Part shown: positions 1 to 8,840 of the stretch, in pieces
Layout of the letters: each line of letters begins with the position of its first letter
How positions within the stretch are numbered: the stretch's first letter is position 1
Source: Comamonadaceae bacterium
GTDB lineage: Bacteria; Pseudomonadota; Gammaproteobacteria; Burkholderiales; Burkholderiaceae_C
Direction: 5' to 3'
NCBI GenBank assembly: GCA_947375135.1
Contig: CANCER010000012.1
Coordinates: 36,664 to 100,663, forward strand
DNA: 64,000 nt
Program-made: the position numbers and the translations under genes
The notes under the pieces: generated by a model
Told to the model about the DNA's origin: nothing
Seen by the model: only the letters and a program-made list of their open reading frames with translations
The model's database searches: none

Positions 1-889
1 TCGGGTGGCTGGCATCCGCCGGAATAGCCATCATGTCAAAAAACAAAATGGCACCATCCTTGGGCACAAACGCCTTGATGTCTTGCCCGGTCTTGCCCTC
101 AATCGCGCGGGCGCGGGCAATATTGATATCGCCATTCCACCCCAGAGACAGGCAAATGGACCCGCTGGCCATGTCATTGATGTAGCCCGACGAGCTGAAC
201 AAGGTCACATAAGGCCGTACGGATTTCAGCAGAGCCGTCGCTTCCTGGTAGTCGCCGGGGTTCTTGCTGAACGGGTCCTTGTGCAGGTAATGCAGGGCCG
301 CAGGCAACACTTCGCTACCGGCATCCAGCGTGGACACGCCACAGCTTTTGAGCTTGCTGATGTACTTGGGGTTGAAGAACAGTTCCCAGATGTTGTCCGG
401 CAGGGGTTCGCCACCCAGCGCCGCCTTGACCTTGGCGGTGTTGATGCCGATGGTGGTGTAGCCCCACAGCCAGTTCACCAGGTACTGGTTGCCGGGGTCA
501 ATGCTGCTTGCAATTTGCGCCTGCACAGCGGGGTCGTAGTTCTTCAGGTTGGGCAACTGCGTCTTGTCCAACTTGGACAGCAGGCCGCCACCGATTTGCA
601 GCGGTGCAAAGGTGGAGGACGGCACCACAATGTCATAACCCGTCTTGCCAGCCACCAGCTTGGCGTGCAGGATTTCGTTGTTGTCGTAGGTGTCATAGCG
701 CACCTTGATGCCGGTTTCCTTTTCGAAATTGGCAATCGTGTCCTCGGCGATGTAGTCGGACCAGTTGTAGATGTTCAGCACTTTTTCTTCGTCCGCCATG
801 GCAGACCCGGCCGCAAAGGTCATCAGGCCCGCAAGGGCCAATCCGCCAAGTAGTTCGCTCACCATTTTCACGGCTGAAAATTTAGTCAA
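1..889 (-). CDS. potF: PotF-like putrescine/spermidine ABC transporter substrate-binding protein (3' end cut by window edge)
   Basis: Periplasmic binding protein that would deliver putrescine to a PotGHI-type importer. The reverse strand reads through to base 1 without a stop, so the C-terminus lies outside the window. The mature part begins with residues like EKVLNIYNWSDYIAEDT, typical of PotF/PotD. I chose a TTG start at 889 because AGGAG sits 6 nt upstream; this gives a signal peptide (basic start, hydrophobic core, AMA cleavage before DEE). An ATG at 865 is the alternative. It lies 81 bp downstream of the aminotransferase gene and on the same strand, at the end of a polyamine gene run. 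Family call is firm; the exact polyamine is inferred from the neighbours. Confidence 0.9.
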   Translation of the reverse strand, partial: MTKFSAVKMVSELLGGLALAGLMTFAAGSAMADEEKVLNIYNWSDYIAEDTIANFEKETGIKVRYDTYDNNEILHAKLVAGKTGYDIVVPSSTFAPLQIGGGLLSKLDKTQLPNLKNYDPAVQAQIASSIDPGNQYLVNWLWGYTTIGINTAKVKAALGGEPLPDNIWELFFNPKYISKLKSCGVSTLDAGSEVLPAALHYLHKDPFSKNPGDYQEATALLKSVRPYVTLFSSSGYINDMASGSICLSLGWNGDINIARARAIEGKTGQDIKAFVPKDGAILFFDMMAIPADASHP

Positions 890-970
890 TTTAAGCTCCT
901 AGGGTTCATCAAGTTGGAAAAGCTACGCCATGGTAATACGGTCTACAGCCGTCAAACCTACATGCAATCC

Positions 971-2419
971 CTATGCCAACCAGCCATTTTTCTGCACTTC
1001 GGCATAGGTTAAGTCGAGACACTTCACGATCAGTGCCATCATTTCGTCGACTTGGGCATGGCTCATGGTGAGCGGCGGGGCGATGATCATGCGGTCGCCC
1101 ACGGCACGCATGATCAATCCGTTGCCAAAACAGTGCCCGCGACACACCATTCCCACACTGAAAGCCGGATCGAAGCACTCCCGGGTTTGCTTGTTCCTGA
1201 CCAATACCAGCCCGGCTGTAAAGCCGCAGGTTTCGGCCACAGCCACCAGCGGATGGCTGTTGAGTTCGGCAAAGCGCTTGGCCAGATAAGGGCCTATGTC
1301 GTCCTTGACCCGGCCCACCAGGTTTTCGCGCTCCATCAGTTCCAAATTGGCCAGGGCCACGGCGCAGGCCACCGGGTGGCCGCTGTAGGTGTAGCCGTGG
1401 TTGAACTCGCCACCTTTTTCAATCAGCACCTCGGCCACGCGGTTGCCCACCATCACACCGCCCAGAGGGATGTAACCACTGGTCACGCCCTTGGCGAAGG
1501 TCACCAGGTCGGGCTTGTAGCCAAATTTTTCGTAGGCAAACCAGTGGCCCAGACGGCCGAAGGCGCAGATCACCTCGTCGCTGATCAGCAAAATGCCGTA
1601 CTTGTCGACGATGCGCTGAATCTCGGGCCAGTAGGTAGCCGGTGGAATGATCACCCCCCCTGCGCCCTGCACGGGCTCGCCGATAAAGGCCGCCACTTTG
1701 TCGGCGCCCAGTTCCAGAATCTTGCTCTCCAGCCAGCCGGCCGCACGCATGCCAAAGTCGGCCTCGCTCTCGCCCGGCAGTCCGTTCTCAAAAAAGTAGG
1801 GCTGGTCAATGTGGGTGATATTGGGAATCGGCAAATCACCTTGCGCGTGCATGCCGCCCATGCCGCCCAGGGACGCACCTGCCATGGTGCTGCCATGGTA
1901 GCCATTGATCCGACCGATGATGGTCTTGCGCTGCGGCTGGCCCAGCAGGTCCCAGTAACGGCGCACCATGCGCACATTGGTGTCGTTGCTCTCGCTGCCG
2001 CTGCTGGAATAGAACACATGCTTGAAACTGCGATCGCCCACGCCGGGCGCCAGAGACGCAAGTTTGGCCGCCAGTCTGGTGGCAGGAATATTGGTGGTCT
2101 GGAAAAAGCTGTTGTAGTAGGGCAGCGTCATCATCTGCTGGTAGGCCGCGTCCGCCAGTTCTTTGCGCCCGTAACCCACATTGACACACCACAGGCCGCT
2201 CATGCCGTCCAACACCTTCTTGCCCTCGGAGTCCCAGACATAAATGCCCTCGGCATGGGTCATGACCCGGGCGCCGCGCGTGGCCAGGTCACCATGGTCG
2301 GTGAAGGAATGGATGTAGTGCGCGCTGTCCAGGGCCTGAATGGCCTTGGTGTCCATGGCCTGGGCCCGGCTGACCAGCGCCGGTGGGGCAATGAAGGGGG
2401 AAAAAGATGGGTTGCTCAT
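971..2419 (-). CDS. spuC: Class III aminotransferase, putrescine-pyruvate aminotransferase type
   Basis: PLP enzyme of about 482 aa that would move the amino group of putrescine to pyruvate, giving 4-aminobutanal and alanine. Visible family features are the YSSSGSESNDTNVR cofactor-binding stretch (about 138-150), GYHGST (173-178), Asp281 in the ISDEV motif and the Schiff-base lysine in TFAKGVTSGY (about K310). The open frame extends upstream to 2482, but that would overlap the preceding synthetase gene; the ATG at 2419 gives the usual N-terminus. It follows the PuuA-like gene closely and precedes potF, so all three are probably one transcript. Other omega-amino-acid substrates (beta-alanine, taurine) are possible; the neighbours favour putrescine. 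Confidence 0.85.
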   Translation of the reverse strand: MSNPSFSPFIAPPALVSRAQAMDTKAIQALDSAHYIHSFTDHGDLATRGARVMTHAEGIYVWDSEGKKVLDGMSGLWCVNVGYGRKELADAAYQQMMTLPYYNSFFQTTNIPATRLAAKLASLAPGVGDRSFKHVFYSSSGSESNDTNVRMVRRYWDLLGQPQRKTIIGRINGYHGSTMAGASLGGMGGMHAQGDLPIPNITHIDQPYFFENGLPGESEADFGMRAAGWLESKILELGADKVAAFIGEPVQGAGGVIIPPATYWPEIQRIVDKYGILLISDEVICAFGRLGHWFAYEKFGYKPDLVTFAKGVTSGYIPLGGVMVGNRVAEVLIEKGGEFNHGYTYSGHPVACAVALANLELMERENLVGRVKDDIGPYLAKRFAELNSHPLVAVAETCGFTAGLVLVRNKQTRECFDPAFSVGMVCRGHCFGNGLIMRAVGDRMIIAPPLTMSHAQVDEMMALIVKCLDLTYAEVQKNGWLA

Positions 2420-2456
2420 AGCGTTTCTTTCGGTGTCGAGGGCAGTCAATAAAGGC

Positions 2457-3824
2457 TCAAACGTGGAGCAGCAAGTGCTCACGCTCCCAAGGTGAAATCA
2501 CCTTCATGAACTCGTCAAATTCGAGCTCCTTGATTTCGGAATACACCGTGATGAACTCATGGCCCAGCACCTCGTGCAAATCGCTTTCTTTGCGCAGCCA
2601 GTCGAGTGCCTCGCCCAGGCTGCGCGGCAGCGAATACGGCGCCAGGTAGGCGTCGCCTCGCATCTCGGGCTTGGGCTTGATCTTGTTTTTGATGCCCAGG
2701 TAACCGCAAGCCAGCGTCATGGCCATGGCCACATAAGGGTTGGCGTCGGCGCCGATGACGCGGTTTTCCACCCGACGCGCCGCCGGTGAGGAAATAGGCG
2801 AGCGGATACCCACGGTGCGGTTGTCGTAGCCCCATTCGATGTTGATGGGCGCGGCCGTGTTGCGCGACAGGCGGCGGTAGCTGTTCACATAGGGTGCCAC
2901 CAGCACCATGGCGGCCGGAATATAGCGCTGCAGGCCGCCGATGTAATGCATGAACATTTCGCTTGGCGTGCCATCCGGGTTGCTGAACACGTTCTTGCCG
3001 GTCGCTACATCCAGCAAGCTCTGATGCACATGCATGGCGCTGCCCGGCTCACCCGCAATCGGCTTGGCCATGAAGGTGGCGTACATGTCGTGGCGCAGCG
3101 CCGCCTCGCGCACCGTGCGCTTGAAGAAGAACACCTCATCGGCCAGGCCCAGGGGCTGGGCGTGGAAGAAGTTGATCTCCATCTGGCCGGCACCGACCTC
3201 ATGGATCAGCGTGTCCACATTGAGTTCCATCTTGTCGCTGTAGTCGTAGATTTCCTCAAACAGCGGGTCGAACTCATTGACCGCATCAATGCTGTAAGCC
3301 TGGCGCGAAGTCTCCGCACGGCCGCTGCGGCCAATCGGCGGCTTTAGCAAGGTGTTGGGGTCGGTGTTGCGGGCGGTGAGGTAAAACTCCAGTTCGGGCG
3401 CCACGATGGGTTGCAGGCCCTCGGCCGCAAACAGGTCGCAGACGCGGCGCAACACACTGCGCGGCGCAAACGGCACCAGGTTGCCGGCATGGTCAAAGCA
3501 GTCGTGTATCACCTGCGCCGTCGGGTCTACCGCCCAGGGCACGATACGCACGGTGCTGGGGTCCGGACGCAGCTGCATGTCCTTGTCGGTCGGGTCTATC
3601 ACGTCGTAGTAGGGCCCGCTCTCGGGAAACTCGCCGGTCACGCCCATGGCCACGATCGCCTGGGGCAGGCGCATGCCGCGATCTTCGGTGAACTTGCCGC
3701 GGGGCAGAATCTTGCCGCGCGCCACACCGGTCAAGTCAGGTACCAGGCATTCCACCTCGGTCACCCGACGCTCGTTGAGCCACTGTTCCAGATCGTTGAA
3801 ATTCATGGTTTTCTTCTCACTCAT
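2457..3824 (-). CDS. puuA: Glutamine synthetase family protein, PuuA-like gamma-glutamylputrescine synthetase
   Basis: A 455-residue glutamine synthetase fold protein. PuuA ligates glutamate to putrescine using ATP, the first step of the glutamylated putrescine route. The N-terminus (VECLVPDLTGVARGKILPRGKF) and the catalytic-domain stretches MEINFFHAQPLGLADEVFFFKR, GSAMHVHQSL, NTAAPINIEWGYDNRTVGIR and ADANPYVAMA are typical of the PuuA branch rather than GlnA. ATG at 3824 has AAGGAG 7 nt upstream. It is first in a puuA-spuC-potF run and is divergent from the MocR regulator, which probably controls it. The glutamate acceptor (putrescine versus another amine) is inferred from context. Confidence 0.85.
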   Translation of the reverse strand: MSEKKTMNFNDLEQWLNERRVTEVECLVPDLTGVARGKILPRGKFTEDRGMRLPQAIVAMGVTGEFPESGPYYDVIDPTDKDMQLRPDPSTVRIVPWAVDPTAQVIHDCFDHAGNLVPFAPRSVLRRVCDLFAAEGLQPIVAPELEFYLTARNTDPNTLLKPPIGRSGRAETSRQAYSIDAVNEFDPLFEEIYDYSDKMELNVDTLIHEVGAGQMEINFFHAQPLGLADEVFFFKRTVREAALRHDMYATFMAKPIAGEPGSAMHVHQSLLDVATGKNVFSNPDGTPSEMFMHYIGGLQRYIPAAMVLVAPYVNSYRRLSRNTAAPINIEWGYDNRTVGIRSPISSPAARRVENRVIGADANPYVAMAMTLACGYLGIKNKIKPKPEMRGDAYLAPYSLPRSLGEALDWLRKESDLHEVLGHEFITVYSEIKELEFDEFMKVISPWEREHLLLHV

Positions 3825-3896
3825 CGCTCTCTCCTTGCTGCATGGCAGCGTACTGAACCGTACTCAAATATCCCGGCGCTTGACCCGTCACTGTGA

Positions 3897-3960
3897 TGCC
3901 ATTGTGTTGCAGAATTGGCCTTGATGCGGAGCCATTTGAAGTGGCTCCGTGGTGCCATTT
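3897..3960. promoter_or_regulatory. Candidate operator region between puuA and the MocR gene
   Basis: The divergent spacer carries a perfect 8-bp inverted repeat, CGGAGCCA (3927-3934) and TGGCTCCG (3942-3949), with a 7-nt loop, and three same-direction copies of GCCATT at 3898, 3931 and 3954. MocR/PdxR regulators are known to bind repeated motifs in divergent promoters next to their own gene, so this is the natural binding site. Which repeat matters is unknown. Confidence 0.45.
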
Positions 3961-3984
3961 AGCAGCCATAACACCCATAACACC

Positions 3985-5457
3985 ATGCTGTCCGAACTTC
4001 TTCTGACCGAAATGACGCGCCTGAGCCAACAGGACAACATGCCGCTACACCGCCAGTTGTACGAGGCGATACGCCGCGCCATCCTGGACGGCAAACTCGC
4101 AGCCGGCGACCGGCTCCCCTCCAGCCGGGAACTGACACAGGACCTGAAGCTTTCCCGCAATACGGTGGTGGCAGCACTCAACCAGTTGGGGGTGGAAGGC
4201 TATCTGGTCAGCCGTGTGGGCAGCGGCACCTACGTCCATGACAATGTGCCCAAGGCCCAGGCCCGTACCCTGCACGCGCGCAACTCCACCGCACAGGCCC
4301 AGCTTTCCCGACGCGGCACCGCACTGAGCACCACGTTCTGCGCCACGCAACTGGAGGTGCAACCCTTCACCCCCGGCCCGGCCGACTTCAGCGCCTTTCC
4401 AGCGGCCCTGTGGCAACGCCTGCAAAACAAGCACTGGCGCATGACCTATCCGGAGATGCTGGACTACAGCTACACGGGTGGCCATGCGCCGCTGCGCCGT
4501 GCCGTGGCGGACTACCTGCGCGTGTTTCGCAGCGTGCCGCTGGAGGTGGACCAGGTCATCATCACCAGCGGCACCCAGCAGTCCCTGGAGCTGTGTGCGC
4601 AGTTGCTGGGCGACCATGGCGACACCGTCTGGATGGAAGACCCCGCCTACTGGGGCGCGATCAAGGCCTTTATGGCCACCGGCTTGCGCCTGCACCCGGT
4701 TCCAGTGGACCAACACGGCATGGCGCCCGGCCCGGGCGACGAAAGGCAAGCACCGCGCCTGATCTACACCACCCCTTCGCACCAATACCCCACGGGTGCC
4801 GTCATGTCGCTGCCGCGGCGCCAGCAGTTGCTGGCCATTGCTGCAGCCCACAATGCCTGGATTCTGGAGGACGACTACGACAGCGAATTCCGTTTCAGCG
4901 GCCCGCCCCTGTCCTCGCTGGCCGGGCTGGACCTGGAACAGCGCGTGCTCTACATGGGCTCGTTTTCCAAGGTGCTGTACCCCGGCCTCAAGCTGGGCTA
5001 TCTGGTGGTACCCAAGCGCCTGGTAGGCGCATTCAAGCAAGCGCATTACGACCTGAACCGCCCGGGCCAAATGCCCTTGCAGGCGGCCCTGGCCGAGTTC
5101 ATCGAGCTGGGGCACTTTGCAAGCAGCCTGCGCCGCGCACGCCACAGCTATGCCGAGCGCCGCCACTGCCTGCTGGCAGCCTTGCAGCCCTGCCTGGGCC
5201 GGCACGCACACATCTCCGGGGCTGAACAGGGTCTGCACCTGTGCCTGCGCCTGCCCGAGGCCTTGGACGACCAGGCCCTGGCGCTGCGCATTGGTGATCT
5301 GGGGCTGACGGTGCGCGCCCTGAGTGCCTATTGCCTCGCGCGCACCGATGCCCGGGGCCTGGTCATTGGCTACGGATACGCGCCACTGGCTGATATTGCC
5401 CATTACGGCCCGGTACTGGCCAAAGCCATCCACGCGGAACTGGCGCGTCTGGCCTGA
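3985..5457 (+). CDS. MocR/PdxR-family transcriptional regulator (GntR wHTH fused to aminotransferase-like domain)
   Basis: About 490 aa. Residues 20-85 form a GntR winged helix (LHRQLYEAIRRAILDGKLAAG, then LPSSREL and the recognition part LSRNTVVAALNQL). The rest is a fold-type I aminotransferase domain with TSGTQQSLEL, DDYDSEF and a PLP lysine in GSFSKVLYPGLKLGY (about K329). Such regulators bind PLP and sense an amine or amino acid. I chose ATG 3985 rather than 3949 because the upstream start lies inside the inverted repeat and adds no domain. It is divergent from puuA-spuC-potF and convergent with puuB (16-bp gap), so it probably regulates polyamine genes on both sides. The effector is inferred. 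Confidence 0.88.
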   Translation: MLSELLLTEMTRLSQQDNMPLHRQLYEAIRRAILDGKLAAGDRLPSSRELTQDLKLSRNTVVAALNQLGVEGYLVSRVGSGTYVHDNVPKAQARTLHARNSTAQAQLSRRGTALSTTFCATQLEVQPFTPGPADFSAFPAALWQRLQNKHWRMTYPEMLDYSYTGGHAPLRRAVADYLRVFRSVPLEVDQVIITSGTQQSLELCAQLLGDHGDTVWMEDPAYWGAIKAFMATGLRLHPVPVDQHGMAPGPGDERQAPRLIYTTPSHQYPTGAVMSLPRRQQLLAIAAAHNAWILEDDYDSEFRFSGPPLSSLAGLDLEQRVLYMGSFSKVLYPGLKLGYLVVPKRLVGAFKQAHYDLNRPGQMPLQAALAEFIELGHFASSLRRARHSYAERRHCLLAALQPCLGRHAHISGAEQGLHLCLRLPEALDDQALALRIGDLGLTVRALSAYCLARTDARGLVIGYGYAPLADIAHYGPVLAKAIHAELARLA

Positions 5458-5472
5458 GTCTGCCCCAGCGTC

Positions 5473-6774
5473 TCACAACCAATCCTTGAGCTGGTGCCAG
5501 GCCATACCCAGCACCAGACTGGGCGTGCGCAACAACGCTCCGCCGGGAAAGTTACGGTGCTGCAGCTTGGCAAACACATCGAAGCGTTCGGCCTGCCCTG
5601 CCACCGCCTCTGCCACCACCTTGCCGGCCATTCCGGTCAAAGCCACGCCGTGGCCGCTGAAACCTTGCAGGTAAAAAAGGTTGCTGCCCAGGCGCCCGAA
5701 GTCCGGCGCACGGTTCATGCTGATATCCACAAAGCCGCCCCAGACAAACTCCACCGGCACGTCCTTAAGCGCCGGAAACACCTGCCCCATGCGCCGGGCC
5801 ATGAGCTCGCTCAAACTCGCCGGCGTGCGCGTGGAGTAGCTGACCCGCCCGCCGAACAGCATGCGCCGGTCGGCACTGAAACGAAAATAGTCGAGCACAA
5901 AGTTGTTGTCACAAACTGCGGCGTTACCAGGGATCAGGCGCTCGCAAAGCCCGGCACCCAAAGGCGCAGTGCCGATCATGTAGGTGCCCACCGGCATGAT
6001 GCGGGGCGCGATTTCCGGTGCCACGCGCGGGCCATACTCGCCCAGGGTGCAATTGCCTGCCAGCACGGCCCATTGCGCACGCACCGAACCGCGCGCGGTC
6101 TTGGCTGTCAGCGTCGCACCGCGGGCGATGTCCAGCAGCGCGGACTGCTCAAAAATCCGGACCCCAAAACTGCGCGCCGCCCGCGCCAGCCCCAGGCCAT
6201 ACTTCAGCGGATGCAAGTGGCCCGAGCGGCGTTCATAGGCCGACGCGCAATAGCGCGGGCTCTGAATATGGCGCTGCACCTCGGCGCCCCGTTTGAAGTC
6301 CACGGTGAATCCGTAGTCGCGCTGCAAAGTCTGCATATCCGCTTCCAGCGCGCGCGCCTTGCGCTCGGAGTCGGCCACGTAGAGGTAGCCCGACACCTGG
6401 TCGCAGTCGATCTGAAATTCGGCTATGCGCTGGTCCAGCAGGTCCATGGACTCCACCGACAGTGCCCAGGCTTGGCGCGCATGGTCTTTTCCGAGTTGCT
6501 GCTCAAACGGCTCCTGGCCGCTGGCATAGCCCACGATGGCCTGGCCGCCATTGCGCCCAGACGCACCGCTGCAAATGCGGTCCGCCTCCAGCACGACGAC
6601 TGCATAGCCGCGCTTGGCCAATTCGATCGCCGCCGACAGCCCCGCATAGCCTGCACCCACCACCACCACATCGGCGCTGGCGTCGCCCAGCAAGGGTTCG
6701 CTGACCGGGTCGCGCCGCGCACTGGCTTCGTAATAGCTGGTCTGGTTGAGCTGGGTATCGGAATCAAGCAACAT
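5473..6774 (-). CDS. puuB: FAD-dependent oxidoreductase, PuuB-like gamma-glutamylputrescine oxidase
   Basis: A 433-aa DAO-family flavoenzyme. PuuB oxidises gamma-glutamylputrescine to the gamma-glutamyl aldehyde, releasing ammonia and H2O2. The FAD dinucleotide fold is clear near residues 33-65 (VVVVGAGYAGLSAAIELAKR, then VLEADRICSGASGRNGGQ), and the C-terminal part has LFYLQGFSGHGVALTGMAGK, typical of this branch. It starts 18 bp after the agmatinase stop, so speB-puuB are probably one transcript. The later enzymes PuuC (aldehyde dehydrogenase) and PuuD (hydrolase) are not in the window. Related amino-acid oxidases are hard to exclude by sequence alone, but the location beside puuA supports the call. 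Confidence 0.82.
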   Translation of the reverse strand: MLLDSDTQLNQTSYYEASARRDPVSEPLLGDASADVVVVGAGYAGLSAAIELAKRGYAVVVLEADRICSGASGRNGGQAIVGYASGQEPFEQQLGKDHARQAWALSVESMDLLDQRIAEFQIDCDQVSGYLYVADSERKARALEADMQTLQRDYGFTVDFKRGAEVQRHIQSPRYCASAYERRSGHLHPLKYGLGLARAARSFGVRIFEQSALLDIARGATLTAKTARGSVRAQWAVLAGNCTLGEYGPRVAPEIAPRIMPVGTYMIGTAPLGAGLCERLIPGNAAVCDNNFVLDYFRFSADRRMLFGGRVSYSTRTPASLSELMARRMGQVFPALKDVPVEFVWGGFVDISMNRAPDFGRLGSNLFYLQGFSGHGVALTGMAGKVVAEAVAGQAERFDVFAKLQHRNFPGGALLRTPSLVLGMAWHQLKDWL

Positions 6775-6792
6775 GGCAGGGCCTTCAAAAAA

Positions 6793-7713
6793 TCAGCGAG
6801 AGGCTTTGGCAATCTGGCCGCACAGGTAGGTCCAGATGAACTGCGCCGCCGCATTGCTGGTGAGTTCCGCATGGTCGTAGGCGGGAGCCACTTCCACGCA
6901 ATCCATGCCGACACAATTCAGAGTCGCCAGTTCTTCCAGAAACGTCAGCACCTGCGAACTGGTCATGCCGCCAGGCTCCGGGGTGCCGGTGCCGGGCGCG
7001 AAGGCCGGGTCCAGACAATCGATATCCAGCGTCAGGTAGCAAGGCGTGTTGCCGATACGTTCCTTGATCTGCGCCAGCACATCCCCCAGGAGTCCGCCGT
7101 CCTTGCCGCGCAGGTCTCTGGCGGTGTAGATCAGGCCACCCTGGTCTTTCACATATTCGCGTGCGGCACGCTCGCCGCTGGAACGTATGCCGATCTGCAC
7201 CGTCTTGCCGGGGTCCACCAGGCCCTCCTGGATGGCCTCATAGGTCCAAGTGCCGTGCCCCGAAGGCTCGTCGAAGTGCGTGGTCCAGGTGTCGCAATGG
7301 GCATCGAAGTGGACCAGCGCCACTGCGCCCTGCTGCGCCTTCAGGGCGCGCAACAGAGGCAGCGTGACCGAATGGTCGCCGCCTATGAACACGCAATGGT
7401 GCCCGGCCATCAGGCTTGCGGCCTGGCGCTGGATGGCAGCGCGCACCTCCGTCAAGGGTGAGGCATTGGGCAAACGCATGTCGCCCGCATCGCCCAGATG
7501 CCCCAGGGGGCTGACATCAAACAAGGGATGGATGCCGTCGCACAGCATCAACGAGGCGCGGCGGATTTCCTGCGGCGCAAAGCGCGCGCCAGGCCGGTTG
7601 GTGACCGCACCATCAAAGGGCACGCCGCACACCGCAAAGGGCTGACTGCCCAACTCCGGGGCCGCTAGAAAACGGTTGCTATGGTTGGCGTATGCAAAGT
7701 GTCCTATACCCAT
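6793..7713 (-). CDS. speB: Agmatinase-type ureohydrolase
   Basis: A 306-aa arginase/agmatinase-fold enzyme, expected to hydrolyse agmatine to putrescine and urea. All six metal ligands of the binuclear manganese site are visible: His114 (GGDHSVTLP), Asp137, His139 and Asp141 (HFDAHCDTW), Asp230 and Asp232 (LDIDCLDPAFAPGTGTPEPGG). Length is normal for SpeB. It is upstream of and probably co-transcribed with the PuuB-like oxidase, which links agmatine breakdown to putrescine oxidation. The ureohydrolase family also contains guanidinobutyrase and guanidinopropionase; context makes agmatinase the best choice. Confidence 0.85.
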   Translation of the reverse strand: MGIGHFAYANHSNRFLAAPELGSQPFAVCGVPFDGAVTNRPGARFAPQEIRRASLMLCDGIHPLFDVSPLGHLGDAGDMRLPNASPLTEVRAAIQRQAASLMAGHHCVFIGGDHSVTLPLLRALKAQQGAVALVHFDAHCDTWTTHFDEPSGHGTWTYEAIQEGLVDPGKTVQIGIRSSGERAAREYVKDQGGLIYTARDLRGKDGGLLGDVLAQIKERIGNTPCYLTLDIDCLDPAFAPGTGTPEPGGMTSSQVLTFLEELATLNCVGMDCVEVAPAYDHAELTSNAAAQFIWTYLCGQIAKASR

Positions 7714-7873
7714 GTCGATCCCTTGGTGTCCATCACGAAGCCGCTACGGTAGCGCAATGCGGATGTGTTTGCTGGGTCCAATTCAGCGTGTGCGCGGGAC
7801 ACCAATGCAAGACGCCATGGTGTACGCTGTGCCGCTTTGCTGCGTAAGCGCAATTCTTGTCCATTGAACCCTG

Positions 7874-8836
7874 ATGCCGATGCACACACACTCCCCCGGC
7901 CGTTGGCTCGCCTACGGCTACCTGGCATTGGCCATGGCGCTGGCGGGCGGCTATGTGGCCCTGTCCAAACCCCTGGTCGCCGCCCTGCCCGTCTTCCTGC
8001 TGGCCTGGCTGCGCTTTGGCATTGGCGGTATCGCCATGGCGAACTGGCTGAAGAAGCCCGCCAATGAAGCCCCCATGACCCGGACCACCAAGCAGCTCCT
8101 GTTCCTTGAATCCTTCCTGGGCAACTTCCTGTTTTCCATCTGCATGTTGTTTGGCGTGAGCATGACCAGCGCGGTGTCGGCGGGCGTCATCATGGCCGCC
8201 ATTCCAGCCATGGTGGCCGTGATGAGCTGGGTGTTCCTGAAAGAAAAAATCGGCCTGCGCATCTGGGCCGCCGTGGCCTGTGGCGCCTTGGGAATCGGCC
8301 TGCTGGCACTGGCGCGCCACAGCCCAGGCAGTGCGTCCGCGCAAGGGCTGGCCGAGGCCGCCGCGCCCGGGCGCCTGCTGCTGGGCAATGCACTGGTGTT
8401 TGGCGCGGTGCTGTGCGAAGCCTTTTACGCGGTTATCGGCAAAAAACTCACGGGCACGCTGTCGCCCAAGCGCATCTCGGCCCTCATCAATCTGTGCGGT
8501 TTTCTGCTGATGACGCCCATGGGGATTTACACCGCATGGCATTTTGATTTTGTTGCCGTGCACGGCAGTTCCTGGTTGCTGCTGGTGTTCTACGCCCTGG
8601 CGGCCAGCGTTTGGACCGTGTGGCTGTGGATGACAGGCTCCAAGAACGTGCCCGCTGCACATGCCGGCGTATTCACCGTGCTGCTACCAATCTCGGCTGC
8701 TCTGGTCGGTGTGCTGGTTCTGGGCGAACCACTGGGCGCCGTGCAAGTGCTGGCCTTTGGCATTGCGCTGGCCGGCGTGTTGCTGGCCACCCTACCCGGG
8801 CGCCAAACGGCAGCGCCCGTAGAACCGCACGTTTAA
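7874..8836 (+). CDS. DMT-superfamily (EamA) transporter
   Basis: A 320-aa protein of about ten hydrophobic segments with the two-fold EamA repeat seen in drug/metabolite exporters; the end of each half carries the usual ISAALVGVLVLGEPL-type signature. It is divergent from speB with about 160 bp between them and convergent with the RraA-like gene (4 bp between stops). The substrate is not evident; export of an amino acid or amine would suit the neighbouring cluster but is speculation. No clear Shine-Dalgarno sequence precedes the ATG, and a second ATG two codons later is possible. Confidence 0.85.
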   Translation: MPMHTHSPGRWLAYGYLALAMALAGGYVALSKPLVAALPVFLLAWLRFGIGGIAMANWLKKPANEAPMTRTTKQLLFLESFLGNFLFSICMLFGVSMTSAVSAGVIMAAIPAMVAVMSWVFLKEKIGLRIWAAVACGALGIGLLALARHSPGSASAQGLAEAAAPGRLLLGNALVFGAVLCEAFYAVIGKKLTGTLSPKRISALINLCGFLLMTPMGIYTAWHFDFVAVHGSSWLLLVFYALAASVWTVWLWMTGSKNVPAAHAGVFTVLLPISAALVGVLVLGEPLGAVQVLAFGIALAGVLLATLPGRQTAAPVEPHV

Positions 8837-8840
8837 AGTC

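Noticed and set aside
5494..7461. A 655-codon plus-strand frame opposite puuB and speB
   Set aside because: It crosses two real minus-strand genes, has shadow-like composition and no family likeness.
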